Assembly (NCBI GenBank): GCA_026708005.1
Contig: JAPOVR010000129.1
Coordinates: 1-34,916 of the forward strand
Direction of reading: 5' to 3'
Source: Actinomycetes bacterium
GTDB taxonomy: Bacteria > Actinomycetota > Thermoleophilia > Gaiellales > Gaiellaceae
DNA length: 34,916 nt
The notes under the pieces are model-generated. The model was not told where the DNA came from, did no database searches, and worked only from the letters and a program-made list of their open reading frames with translations. Both the position numbers and the translations under genes were made by a program. The first letter of the stretch is position 1; every line of letters begins with the position of its first letter. Shown one piece after another: positions 15,759-24,267 of the stretch.

Positions 15759-18381
15759 GCAGCCGCACCCCTTCCGGATCATAGAACGCGCCCGTGGTCA
15801 CCGTGCCGGCGCGGTCGGCCGCGCGAACAGCGGTCGGGTAGCGACCGCCCACGGAGTCGAGCCAGCCAAGCCCGATGCCGTAGCCGAGAACCGGCGAGAA
15901 CCGAGACGACGTCAGATAGCCGACGTGCCGTCCCTCGACGCTGAGCGGCGCACCCTCAGGCGGCGCGCTCTCGCCGTCGAAGGTGAGCCCAACCAGCCTG
16001 CGCGTGGTCGGGATCGCGCTCAGACGCTCGAGCTCGCGCTTCCCGATGAACGTGTCCTTGTCGAGCCTCACGGTCCACCCGAGGCCGATCGCATCAGGGG
16101 TGGAGTCGAAGTCGGTGTCCTGACCCACGAGGATGTGTCCCTTCTCGAGCCGCAGTAGACGTAGCGCCTCGACCCCGCAGGGCTTGATCCCCAGCTCGGC
16201 GCCCGCACCGAGCAGCGCATCCCAGAGGCAGACGCTCTCCGAGGCCGCGTGGTGCAGCTCATAGGAGAGCTCGCCCACAAAGCCGAGCCGCAGGACGTGG
16301 CAGCGAACGCCTGCGACGTCGAGCTCGCGATGGCGGAGGTGCGGGAAGGACTCGGCATCGATGGTCTCGTCGGCCAGGCCCGAGAGAAGCTCGCGGGCGG
16401 CGGGCCCTGCAACGTTGATCGCCCCGAGCGCCGCCGTACGGTTCAGCACGTTGACCTTAAGATCGAAGAACTCCCGCCACTGACGGAGCCACGCTTCGCC
16501 GACGTCGGCACCTCCACTGCTGAGCGTGCAGTAGAAGCGCCCGCCAGGCAGCGCGCAGATCAGACCGTCGTCGAGCACGAAGCCGGCCTCGTTGAGCATG
16601 AGCGTGTAGCGCAGACGGCCGGGCTCGAGATCACCGACGCGGCAGGGGTAGATCCGCTCGAGAAACTCGGTCGCCTCGGGGCCGCCGATCAGGAACTTCC
16701 CGAGCGTGCCAACGTCCATGATGCTGACGCGGCGGCGCACGGCCCAGTACTCATCCAGCACGTCGCCGTAGTGCTCCGGGCGCCTCCAGGCGCCGAGCCA
16801 TTCCATCGCCGCGCCGAGGTCGAGGTGGCGCTGGTGCAGCGCCGTGCGGTGCTCGACATCGAGGTGGACGCCGGCTGCCGCATCCTCGAGGCGGACCGGC
16901 CGGGCTGGAGGCCGAGCGGTCGTCGCCGCGCTCGCCGGCCCGGCCGCGCCCTTCGACCGGGCAAACGCCTCCAGGTGCGGCCCGCACAGCGCCCCCTGGC
17001 ACGGACCCATCGTCGCGGTCGTGTAGCGTTTCAGCAGCTCCGTCGAGCGGAATCCCTCGCTCCACGCCCGCTCGAGATCGCGGGCCTTCACGTCCTCGCA
17101 GAGGCAGACGACACCGCCGCTTGCCACCCCGGTCGCCTGAGCGCCCGGGCTCGGGGAGGCGGCGTACTCCCCGCGCACCGCCCGCCGACCGGAGGCCTCG
17201 GCCTCGGCCAGCGAGCAGCCGGGCGATGTGACGTCTCCGGCTGCCGTCATCGCGAGCCCCGCGCCCTGACGCAGCAGGCTATCCCTGGGCACCAGACCGG
17301 TCGAGAGGATCAGGCCGTCGCACGGGATGAGGCGCTCGCCCGCCTCGGAGCGAAGGCGGACGCCGGCGATGCCGGTGCGTCCCCGCGCTGCGAGGACGGA
17401 CGCCCCCGGGTGCACGACGCCGGCGTCCGGCAGATCAAGCTCGAGACCGTGCGGGGCGGCAACCGCCACGATCTCCACCCCCGCGTCGCGAAGAACCCGG
17501 ACGTGGTCGCCAAGCTCGGGCGTCGCGCCCGCAACCACCGCTCTGCGAGCCGGTGCGAGCCCGTGCACGCCGGCAAGCCGCGAGGCACCCCGGGCGAGCC
17601 AGACGCCCGGGAGGTCGCTCCCCTCGAAGACGGCGTGCTGCTCGACGGCGCCGGTCGCAACGACGACCTGCCCCGGTCGGACGAGGTGGACGAGCGTCTC
17701 GGTCACGACCGGCACGAGCGGCCCCTCGTAGACGCCGATGGCCGCGGCCCGCTCAAACAGGCGCACCCCGTCGGCGCGCCGCACGTCGGCGAGCAGCGCT
17801 TCGAGGCGGCTACGCGTGGAGCCCGGCGCGATGGTCTCGCCCGGTACGCCTTCGTCGACCACAACTGCGGTGCGCCCCGAGCCGGCGGCCTCGAGCGCCG
17901 CGGCGAGGCCGGCGACGCCGGCCCCGACGATCAGGACATCAGGGTGGTCGTTAATGCTCTCGCGCTCGCGCGGTGTCGCGCTCGGGTCGACGGCCCCAAC
18001 ACCGGTCAGCGCGCGCACGAGCCTCTCGGCCTGCGGCCAGGCCCAGCGGGGGCGCGCCAGCACCTTGTAGTAGAAGCCCACGGGGAAGAGCCACCCAAGG
18101 TGCGAGAGGATGCCGAGCACGTCGCGCTCGGGCGAGGGCCAGCCCCGCTCGCGCCGGACCTCCACGCCCGCAGAGGCAGGCGTCATGCAGGTGCGAACGC
18201 CCGGCTCGCCGGCCACGGTCATCAGGCAGTTGGGACAGTCGCCGGTCAGGCAGTACAGGCCCCGGCGCCGGTGGAGCTTGAACGACCGCGAGAAAACCCG
18301 GACACCCGAGCGGAAGAGCGCTGAGGCGATCGTGTCGCCGGGCCGGGCCTCAACGGCACGCCCCTCGAAGTCAATCCGCAT
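15751..18381 (-). CDS. soxA: Sarcosine oxidase-type alpha subunit with two putative [2Fe-2S] sites
   Basis: 876 residues from ATG 18381, which overlaps soxD by 11 nt; a longer frame to 18465 lies inside soxD and is not family-like. Order: N-terminal Fer2_4 domain (~1-75) with 'GLYCLTGDCPNC' and a later 'RTC', giving Cys44, 49, 52 and 65; NAD/FAD domain from 'VLIVGAGVAGLAAALEA' (~149-165); a BFD-like region with 'VCLCEDV' and 'GPCQGALCG' (Cys426, 428, 461, 466); C-terminal GcvT/aminomethyltransferase domain (~500-876), which in the family binds tetrahydrofolate and captures formaldehyde as 5,10-methylene-THF. As I recall, canonical SoxA lacks both cysteine sets, which are seen instead in opine oxidase, HcnA and archaeal proline dehydrogenases. 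Alternative identity: MgdC of N-methylglutamate dehydrogenase. Confidence 0.9.
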   Translation of the reverse strand: MRIDFEGRAVEARPGDTIASALFRSGVRVFSRSFKLHRRRGLYCLTGDCPNCLMTVAGEPGVRTCMTPASAGVEVRRERGWPSPERDVLGILSHLGWLFPVGFYYKVLARPRWAWPQAERLVRALTGVGAVDPSATPRERESINDHPDVLIVGAGVAGLAAALEAAGSGRTAVVVDEGVPGETIAPGSTRSRLEALLADVRRADGVRLFERAAAIGVYEGPLVPVVTETLVHLVRPGQVVVATGAVEQHAVFEGSDLPGVWLARGASRLAGVHGLAPARRAVVAGATPELGDHVRVLRDAGVEIVAVAAPHGLELDLPDAGVVHPGASVLAARGRTGIAGVRLRSEAGERLIPCDGLILSTGLVPRDSLLRQGAGLAMTAAGDVTSPGCSLAEAEASGRRAVRGEYAASPSPGAQATGVASGGVVCLCEDVKARDLERAWSEGFRSTELLKRYTTATMGPCQGALCGPHLEAFARSKGAAGPASAATTARPPARPVRLEDAAAGVHLDVEHRTALHQRHLDLGAAMEWLGAWRRPEHYGDVLDEYWAVRRRVSIMDVGTLGKFLIGGPEATEFLERIYPCRVGDLEPGRLRYTLMLNEAGFVLDDGLICALPGGRFYCTLSSGGADVGEAWLRQWREFFDLKVNVLNRTAALGAINVAGPAARELLSGLADETIDAESFPHLRHRELDVAGVRCHVLRLGFVGELSYELHHAASESVCLWDALLGAGAELGIKPCGVEALRLLRLEKGHILVGQDTDFDSTPDAIGLGWTVRLDKDTFIGKRELERLSAIPTTRRLVGLTFDGESAPPEGAPLSVEGRHVGYLTSSRFSPVLGYGIGLGWLDSVGGRYPTAVRAADRAGTVTTGAFYDPEGVRLRA

Positions 18382-18613
18382 GCAACTCGTTCGTTGTCGT
18401 GTCGCGGCGAGCCGCGAGCCAGCGCCTGCAGCCCATGATGTGGAACCACAGCTCGTCCTGGGCACCGTCGGCGTTCTGCCTCGTCCAGACGCGGTCGAAC
18501 TCCTCTTCGGCGGTCGAGGTCTCGCCAGGCAGGAGCGCGGATACCTCTCCGTCGTACCAGAACTCCGTGTACGGCCGCGGCCCGCAGTGCGGGCACTCGA
18601 TGATGAAGCCCAT
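18371..18613 (-). CDS. soxD: Sarcosine oxidase-type delta subunit (zinc-binding)
   Basis: 80 residues from ATG 18613. 'IIECPHCGPRPYTEFWYDGE' carries Cys7 and Cys10, and 'LWFHIMGCRRWL' carries His58 and Cys62, matching the Cys-Cys-His-Cys zinc site of SoxD. The frame is open upstream to 18871 but that extension is not protein-like. First gene of the operon, its stop overlapping soxA. Small structural subunit; slightly short for the family, missing part of the usual C-terminal tail. Confidence 0.9.
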   Translation of the reverse strand: MGFIIECPHCGPRPYTEFWYDGEVSALLPGETSTAEEEFDRVWTRQNADGAQDELWFHIMGCRRWLAARRDTTTNELHAD

Positions 18614-18918
18614 CCCGCCTACCCGTCTCCTGCGCGAGCCCGACCGCCCGGCGAGATCCGTGGCCTGCTGGCTCGTAGCCCAGGAGCGGCGGCGGCTGAC
18701 GGAGGACGATCCACCATGAGAGCGCCGATTATGGGCAAAATCTCCCGTCTCTGGACCAAACGGCTCGACCAAGCAGTTTGAGCGTTCTTTCTGCCGCGTT
18801 TTTCTGCCAGCGTCGCCGTCGGAGGCAGGCTGCGTTACCGCGGCGCACCGTGGGGTCGAGATGAAGATCACCGCGGAGGAGGAGCGGAGCGTCCTCGAGA
18901 CCCTTCAGCAGGCCGGAA
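18614..18918. promoter_or_regulatory. soxDAGB upstream region with -10-like CATAAT
   Basis: No gene is supported. On the minus strand a CATAAT (18733-18728) could serve as a -10 box about 105 nt upstream of soxD, but no good -35 lies 17 bp away. I looked for a glycine riboswitch, common upstream of one-carbon operons, and found no matching conserved core. Confidence 0.25.
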
Positions 18919-19666
18919 TTATCCAGGCCCCCTCCCAGGGAGAGGCGGAGTTGGACGCGCTGCACCTGCCGTCCCGAAATGAGCGAACGGCACAGACCGG
19001 TCAGCACGCTCGCACATCAGCGCGTGCTGGGGCCAGATGTCACTGTTGCCTGAGTAGACGATCTCACCCGGCCGCGGGTTCCTCAGCTGAGAGGATCGCC
19101 CGGCTGCACAACGGCCTAGCCAGCGGACCCGCAGCCGTTGCTCCAGTCCAGGCAGGGGCTCCGGCGGCAGCTCACGGAGTTTCCCCACACCGCGCTTCTC
19201 CACCTCCATGGCGGCACGGACAGTAAACGGCTCGACGAGCACAAGCTCAACCACAGGCGGAACCCCGCGCTTTCGCAGCCACCCAAGCGCTTCGCCATCC
19301 GTGGGCCGAGGTAGACGTTGACCTCGCTCTGAGAGAAGCGCCGCACGACCACGACCGGCGCCTGCACGCCGGGATTCCCTGTGTAGTCCACCGGCACACG
19401 CCGGGAGCCGGCGCTGTGCGCCACCACCCCGGCAGCCTGTCGAAATTGACTGTGGACTCGATGACCTCGTAGTCGCCAAGCGGCCCGGTCGTCCAGGAGA
19501 CGACAGCACCGTCCGGGTCGAACAGCTCCGCCTCACGATGCTGCCCCGCCCGCCAATCCACAGCCCACGCAACCACCGCCACGGCCGCAACCAACGCCGC
19601 GGCGGCGGCAGCTGTCCGGAAACCCTTTGCCCGCCTGACCCGCCGCAGCCGCCGCGCTGAAACCAC
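18919..19666 (-). pseudogene. Frameshifted membrane-anchored hypothetical protein
   Basis: Three consecutive minus-strand frames read as one protein: 19666 to ~19430 (Arg-rich start, hydrophobic Ala/Val segment 'TAAAAAALVAAVAVVAWAV', then 'GDYEVIESTVNFDRLPG'), ~19427 to ~19290 ('AHSAGSRRVPVDYTGNPGVQ', 'VVVVRRFSQSEVNVYLGPRM'), and ~19290 to 18919 ('VPPVVELVLVEPFTVRAAME', 'GEIVYSGNSDIWPQHA'). Two frameshifts are needed, near 19430 and 19288. One N-terminal transmembrane anchor with an extracytoplasmic domain is likely. Family not recognised. It sits next to IS copy B, in a decayed zone, so a true pseudogene is more likely than sequencing error, though the latter is possible. Confidence 0.5.
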
Positions 19667-19759
19667 CCTCTTCCTGCTAGGGGACCACCAAGCTCACACC
19701 GAGCTCGTCGAGGGGCATCCGGGAGGCTAGCGGGCGGTTGGTTCCGGGGTGCGGGCGGG

Positions 19760-21025
19760 TCATGGATATCCCTGTTGCGGGGCTAGATGGTTGGTTCCAC
19801 GGCGGTGGCCGAGTGGGGGTTGGGGGCCATGTGGGTGTGGTAGTTTCAGCTGTGGGTGGGTGGTTCCTGAGCGGGTTTGTGGAGTGGGGGCTGGGTTGGT
19901 GGTCTGGCGCCAACCTTCGATCAGAATCTGGGTTTTCTGGGGGGTGGAGAGGATCTCGTGGTCTGTGTAGCCGGTCCTGCGGTTTGCCGTTGAAGCCCTC
20001 TTCGGCGTAGCCGTTCCCTCTCTGGGGCTGCCGGGCCGGGTGAGGGGGCGGACGGGTACCGACGCGGCCTAGCGAGGCCGGCGCGGCCTGGTTGGTGAAC
20101 TCGGGGCCATTGTCCGCGCCCGGGTGCGCGGGAGGCCTGTGGGCGACGAACGGCCTCAGTGGGGCTGCGGGAGCAGACTTGCCGGCCCGGGAACGCGTCG
20201 GGTCACCCCGGCCGCCAGGGTATTGCCGGGTGTGCCTCGCCCGCCGCGGCTACAGGGGGGCCGCCCGCGGCGGGTTCGCCCCGCCAACCGGGCCGGGTGG
20301 GCCCAGACGTGAATTGCGGCAGGCAGGGCGCAGCCGGCACCGCCCCGACCGGCCGGCCGCAGACGGCCCCGTCTTGGGCTGCCGACACGCCACCCTTGCG
20401 CCCCACCTTCAGAGGCCAGAAACGGCCCCGCCCGCTTGCGGCCGGCCGTCCAGCCCCCAGGCCCGGCGGCAGGGCAGCGGCCCGCCGGTCAGCCGTGACC
20501 TGCCCAAGCCCACGAGCCGGCCCCCCGTTCGCAGCTCCAAGGCGCCGCCCCGGTTGTCCGGCACACGGGCACGGCAGCGCCGGCCGGGGCCGGGATTGGC
20601 CCAACACCCGACAGGCCCCACACCCCCGAGACCGCCAACACCCGCCGCCGCCTGCGTGACGGCCCCCACCCGACGCGCCGGGCTCACAAGCCCCCTCCGG
20701 CCGCTTCCCCCAGGATCCTGGTCAGCGACCACCGCGCCGGCCACCGCCCCCCGGCGGCCGCGCGTCTCCCGCCCCCCAACCACCTGGACCACTTGGCCTG
20801 GCCGACCCACATACCACCGCATCCTCTTCACGCCAGCGGTAACACGCCTGCCCCCGTCGCCCCCCAGTCCCCTGCAAACCCCCGCCACCGACCAACCCAG
20901 CACCAAAGCCACCCCGGCCCCCCGCAACCTGGTGTTGATCCACTCCGGCGCCCACCCGCCACCGCGCCCCCACCCCCAACCCACACCCCCACACCGAAGG
21001 CGAACCAGCCAAGAAAGCAGGTCAG
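19760..21025 (-). pseudogene. Decayed IS3-family insertion sequence (transposase relic), copy B
   Basis: Homologous to copy A along its length but diverged outside one block. The DDE-domain remnant is clearer here: minus-strand reading near 20095-20130 gives 'ADNGPEFTNQ', the conserved second Asp region of IS3 orfB. The orfA and central remnants ('VCRGLG', 'CYRWR', 'VADQ', 'LVSPARR') are shared with copy A. Left end again carries TGACCTGCTTTCTTGGCTGG (21025 downward). Frameshifts and stops throughout; not functional. Confidence 0.8.
20440..20925 (-). repeat. 486-bp block identical to 13162-13647
   Basis: Second copy of the identical block inside the IS3 relics; the flanks drop at once to clear divergence on both sides. 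Confidence 0.88.
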
Positions 21026-21095
21026 GGCAGCCCGCCTCTTCACCAGTCGGATCGTGCTTCCTCCCGAGCGGCGATGGGCTGCCGATAATGGGAAT

Positions 21096-21332
21096 GTGAA
21101 CCCTGAAACGCTCGCTCGTCAGCTTGGAGTCTCCGCGAAGACCCTCCGTGCGTGGCTTCGCCGGGATTATCCTCGCAGGCCAGGCGAGCGCGGTGCGTCT
21201 TGGTGGTTGACCGACGAGCAGGTCGACGCTGCTCGAACTCGATGGTCCGGCAGGTCGGCTTTAGCTCCGCGTGCGCAGCCGAGCGGGGCAGTGCGCCGGA
21301 GGGCGGGACGCGCATTGAGCGATGAGCACTAG
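21096..21332 (+). CDS. Small helix-turn-helix DNA-binding protein
   Basis: 78 residues from GTG 21096. The N-terminal part reads 'NPETLARQLGVSAKTLRAWL', a MerR/excisionase-like helix-turn-helix with the recognition helix at SAKTLRAWLRRDYPR, followed by 'WWLTDEQVDAARTRW', a common second half in small actinobacterial HTH proteins that bind near helix-turn-helix 'wing' residues. The C-terminal ~25 residues are low-complexity Ala/Arg and may be read-through. Ribosome-binding site is weak (GGGA). It begins ~70 bp after IS copy B and may be an orphan regulator or a fragment of an accessory module. Confidence 0.6.
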   Translation: MNPETLARQLGVSAKTLRAWLRRDYPRRPGERGASWWLTDEQVDAARTRWSGRSALAPRAQPSGAVRRRAGRALSDEH

Positions 21333-21713
21333 GCGATCCAAGCCGCCAGCCTGGCCGGGCTCATGGACGCCGAGCAGCCGGCCCTAGAGAAGGGGTTGGC
21401 CCCGGGTCGAATGGGTGGGTGTGACCCGGGGCCAGAGGAGACCCTTGGGGAGGGCCTCACCCAATATGGTAGCCAGAAGGCCCAGTAAGTCCCGTATCGT
21501 CCTGCCGACCGAGTGGGGCTGAATGCGGGGATTAGCAGGTAAAAATCCCTCCTAGCAGGAGTGTTCTTATCCCGTTGGGGTATCAGATCGCCACGCCGAC
21601 GCTCAGGCGTCTAGGCTGCCGCATCATGAAAAGATACCCGAAGACCCCGTGGATCGAGCGGCACCGCCCCGCAGCGGCAGTTGAGTTCCCCCACGTCGGG
21701 GCGACCTCGTAGC
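21333..21713. other. Gene-free stretch with strong hairpins, possible structured leader
   Basis: Contains an 11-bp perfect stem, GGCCCCGGGTC (21398-21408) with GACCCGGGGCC (21423-21433) around a 14-nt loop, then further down GGGATT..AATCCC and CTCCT-AGC-AGGAG hairpins near 21530-21567. No T-run follows, so it does not look like a simple terminator. No known riboswitch, tmRNA, SRP or RNase P core was recognised. Lies upstream of the SDR gene on the same strand. Confidence 0.35.
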
Positions 21714-22487
21714 GTGGATCTCGAGCTGGGAGATCGTGGGTACCTCGTGTGCGGCGGCAGCCGCGGCCTCGGCCTCGCCGTCGCCTCCGTGCTGATTGCC
21801 GAGGGAGCCAACGTCCTCTTGACCGCGCGCAGCAAGGACGCGCTCACGTCGGCCGCCGACAGGCTCGGCGAGCGCGCCAGCTGGGTCGCCGGCGACCTCA
21901 GCGATCCAACCAGCGTCGACGTCGTCGTCCAACGCACGACCGAGCAGTTCGAGGATGGCCTTGCCGGCGTTCTTATCAACCACGGCGGGCCTCGCACGGG
22001 CACAGCGCTCGAGCTGACCGACGCGCAGTGGCTCGAGGCCTTCTCGCAGATCCTCGGCGGTCCACTTCGCCTGATCCGCGGACTGGAGCCGGAGCTCTCG
22101 GAGGGCGCATCGCTGCTCTTCGTCACCTCGTCGTCGGTGCGCGCGCCGCTCCCGTCACTCGACGCATCGAACGTGCTACGCCCCGGTGTCGCCGCTCTCG
22201 CCAAGAGCCTCGCGATCGAGCTCGGGCCTAGGGTCCGCGTCAACACCATCGCACCCGGCCGTATCGGCACCGAACGCTCTCGATTCCTCGATGAGGAACG
22301 GGCAGGCGCAGCGCGGATCCGCTACGAGGACCAGCGGGCAAAGATGGAGGCGCTCATTCCCCTCGGGCGCTACGGCGACCCGGCCGAGTTCGGCCGCGTC
22401 GCAGCGTTCCTGCTATCGCCGGCCGCCTCGTACATCTCTGGCGCCGCGATCCAGGTCGACGGCGGCTACGTCCGGGCGCTTCCGTAG
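21714..22487 (+). CDS. SDR-family protein with degenerate catalytic motif
   Basis: 257 residues from GTG 21714 (TTG 21681 is an alternative; neither has a strong ribosome-binding site). Short-chain dehydrogenase/reductase fold: nucleotide loop 'GYLVCGGSRGLGLAVASVL' and 'GVLINHGG' in place of NNAG, then 'LLFVTSSSV', 'VAALAKSLAIELGPRVRVNT', 'IAPGRIGT' and the C-terminal 'SGAAIQVDGGYVRALP'. The catalytic YxxxK is absent: the aligned stretch reads SNVLR, so Tyr is Ser and Lys is Arg. I recall a 3-oxoacyl-ACP-reductase-like SDR subgroup described as lacking the perfect tetrad; this fits it. Substrate unknown, possibly non-catalytic or using different chemistry. Convergent with pntB. Confidence 0.85.
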   Translation: MDLELGDRGYLVCGGSRGLGLAVASVLIAEGANVLLTARSKDALTSAADRLGERASWVAGDLSDPTSVDVVVQRTTEQFEDGLAGVLINHGGPRTGTALELTDAQWLEAFSQILGGPLRLIRGLEPELSEGASLLFVTSSSVRAPLPSLDASNVLRPGVAALAKSLAIELGPRVRVNTIAPGRIGTERSRFLDEERAGAARIRYEDQRAKMEALIPLGRYGDPAEFGRVAAFLLSPAASYISGAAIQVDGGYVRALP

Positions 22488-22496
22488 CGACGCAAG

Positions 22497-22532
22497 CCCG
22501 AGCTCGGGCCGGCTCCGAAGAGCGGGCCGGCC
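22497..22532. terminator. GC-rich palindromes between convergent SDR and pntB
   Basis: CCCGAGCTCGGG (22497-22508) is a perfect palindrome and GCTC-CGAA-GAGC (22512-22523) with flanking GGCC/GGCC forms a second hairpin. They occupy the 73-bp gap between convergent stops, where a bidirectional terminator is expected. No T-run is present, as is common in high-GC actinobacteria. Confidence 0.35.
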
Positions 22533-22560
22533 GGGAACGGATCCCAGCGCGCTACCGTGA

Positions 22561-23964
22561 CTACGCGGCTTTTGCCGAGGCGATCAGCGCCTCGAGTGAG
22601 GCCTTCGCATCACCGAAGAGCATCGCGCACTTCGGATTGACGTAGAGCTCGTTGCTGACACCCGCAAAGCCTGGGTTCATGCTGCGCTTCAGCACGACGA
22701 CGTTCTCGGCCCTATCCACATCGAGAATGGGCATTCCGTAGAGGGGGCTCGCCTGGTTGTGCCGCGCCGCCGGGTTGGTGACGTCGTTGGCACCAATCAC
22801 GAGCGCGACCTGGCTGCGAGGAAATTCCGGGTTCGCATCATCCATGTCGAGGAGCTGCGGGTACGGAACGTTCGCCTCGGCAAGCAGCACGTTCATGTGG
22901 CCGGGCATGCGACCAGCGACCGGGTGGATCGCGTACTTGACCTGCACCCCGCCCTCCTCGAGCACATCGGCGAGCTCTCGGACGGTGTGCTGGGCCTGCG
23001 CGACGGCTAGACCGTAGCCGGGAACCACCATCACCTGACTCGCGTACTTGAGCATGATAGCGACGTCATCGGCGCTTGTCTCGCGGACGGTTCCGCCGTC
23101 GCCGACGGCTACCGCTCCCTCCTGCACCTGCCCGAACGCGCCGAACAGTACGTTGGCTACCGAACGGTTCATCGCCCGTGCCATCAGCAACGTGAGCAAC
23201 GTGCCGGAGGCGCCGACGAGCGTGCCGCCGATGATCAGCGCGTTGTTCGAGAGCACGAATCCCGCAGAGACCGCGCTGAGCCCCGAGAACGCGTTCAGGA
23301 ACGCGATGACGACCGGCATATCGGCTCCGCCGATGGGCAGGACAAACAGCACGCCGAGGACGAGCGCGGCGACGATCACGAGCGCGATCCAGATGCCGTC
23401 CTCAGTGATACCCGCAACGACCGCGAAGGCGAGCGCGAGAACAAACAGGGCCCCGTTGAACAGCTGCTGCTTGGCAAAAACGGTCGGAGCGCCCGGGAGC
23501 AGCTCCTGGAGCTTCCCGAACGCGATGACGCTGCCGCTCAACGTGACGGCGCCGATCAGCGCCGAGAACAAGCTCGCCCCGAGCAGATCACCGGGGAGAG
23601 CACTCGGAAGCGGCGCGAAGCGCTGGTACTCGGAGAAAGCGACCAGAACTGCCGCGCCGCCGCCGAGGCCGTTGAAGATCGCGACCATCTGCGGCATCGC
23701 GGTCATCTTCACGAGACGTGCCGCGAAGAGGCCGATGAGCGCGCCAACAGCCAGGGCCGGGAAGATCAGCTGCCAGTTGCCCATGCCGTCGCGCAGCAGC
23801 GTGAAGAGAATCGCCAGCAGCATCCCGCCGGCGGCAAGGATGTTGCCCGAGCGCGCCGTCGTCGCCGAGGCGAGGCGGCGGATGCCGAGGATGAACGCGA
23901 TAGCCGCGATCAGGTAGACGACGTCAACCGCACTCTGGCCGACGACTGCGACCGGCAGGCTCAC
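22561..23964 (-). CDS. pntB: NAD(P) transhydrogenase beta subunit
   Basis: 467 residues, normal length. N-terminal two thirds is a multi-helix membrane domain (dII); the C-terminal domain III binds NADP(H): 'MVVPGYGLAVAQAQ', 'HPVAGRMPGHMNVLLAEANV', 'GANDVTNPAA' and 'KRSMNPGFAGVSNELY', ending in MLFGDAK. The membrane complex couples proton entry to NADP reduction by NADH. Starts with GTG at 23964, overlapping the pntA2 stop (GTGA). Last gene of the pntA1-pntA2-pntB operon. Confidence 0.96.
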   Translation of the reverse strand: MSLPVAVVGQSAVDVVYLIAAIAFILGIRRLASATTARSGNILAAGGMLLAILFTLLRDGMGNWQLIFPALAVGALIGLFAARLVKMTAMPQMVAIFNGLGGGAAVLVAFSEYQRFAPLPSALPGDLLGASLFSALIGAVTLSGSVIAFGKLQELLPGAPTVFAKQQLFNGALFVLALAFAVVAGITEDGIWIALVIVAALVLGVLFVLPIGGADMPVVIAFLNAFSGLSAVSAGFVLSNNALIIGGTLVGASGTLLTLLMARAMNRSVANVLFGAFGQVQEGAVAVGDGGTVRETSADDVAIMLKYASQVMVVPGYGLAVAQAQHTVRELADVLEEGGVQVKYAIHPVAGRMPGHMNVLLAEANVPYPQLLDMDDANPEFPRSQVALVIGANDVTNPAARHNQASPLYGMPILDVDRAENVVVLKRSMNPGFAGVSNELYVNPKCAMLFGDAKASLEALIASAKAA

Positions 23965-24251
23965 TCGTCGGCCTTCTCGTCCTTGCGCTTGAACATCTCG
24001 AGCATGCGGTCGGTCACGAGGAAGCCGCCGACGACGTTGATCGTGGCGATGACGATTGCGACAAACGCAAGCGACTGCTCGAGTGCGGAGTCTGCGGCAG
24101 AGGCGATGAGGAGCGCGCCCACGAGCACGATGCCCGAGATCGCGTTCGTCCCAGACATCAGGGGCGTGTGCAGGAGCGTCGGGATTCGTGAGATCAGCAC
24201 GAAGCCCAAGAAGGCCGCGACGACGAAGATCGTAATGCTCGCGATCAGCAT
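23961..24251 (-). CDS. pntA2: NAD(P) transhydrogenase alpha subunit, membrane part
   Basis: 96 residues with three to four hydrophobic segments and the conserved 'LHTPLMSGTNAISGI' loop of the alpha-subunit membrane domain. Follows pntA1 by 16 nt and overlaps pntB by four. The separate small gene marks the three-subunit form of the enzyme. Confidence 0.94.
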   Translation of the reverse strand: MLIASITIFVVAAFLGFVLISRIPTLLHTPLMSGTNAISGIVLVGALLIASAADSALEQSLAFVAIVIATINVVGGFLVTDRMLEMFKRKDEKADE

Positions 24252-24267
24252 CGGCCGGCGCGCTCCA

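Noticed and set aside
16249..18324. 691-codon plus-strand frame opposite soxA
   Set aside because: Antisense shadow of soxA; no recognisable motif and no ribosome-binding site, while soxA shows full family motifs.
18861..19226. Plus-strand frame starting MKITAEEERSVLETLQQAG
   Set aside because: The first ~40 residues look plausible, but the rest is antisense to the frameshifted membrane protein; no ribosome-binding site of note. Could be a fragment, not supported as a gene.
21398..21433. tRNA or known riboswitch at the 21.4-kb hairpin
   Set aside because: No T-loop/anticodon layout and no conserved riboswitch core could be matched by eye.
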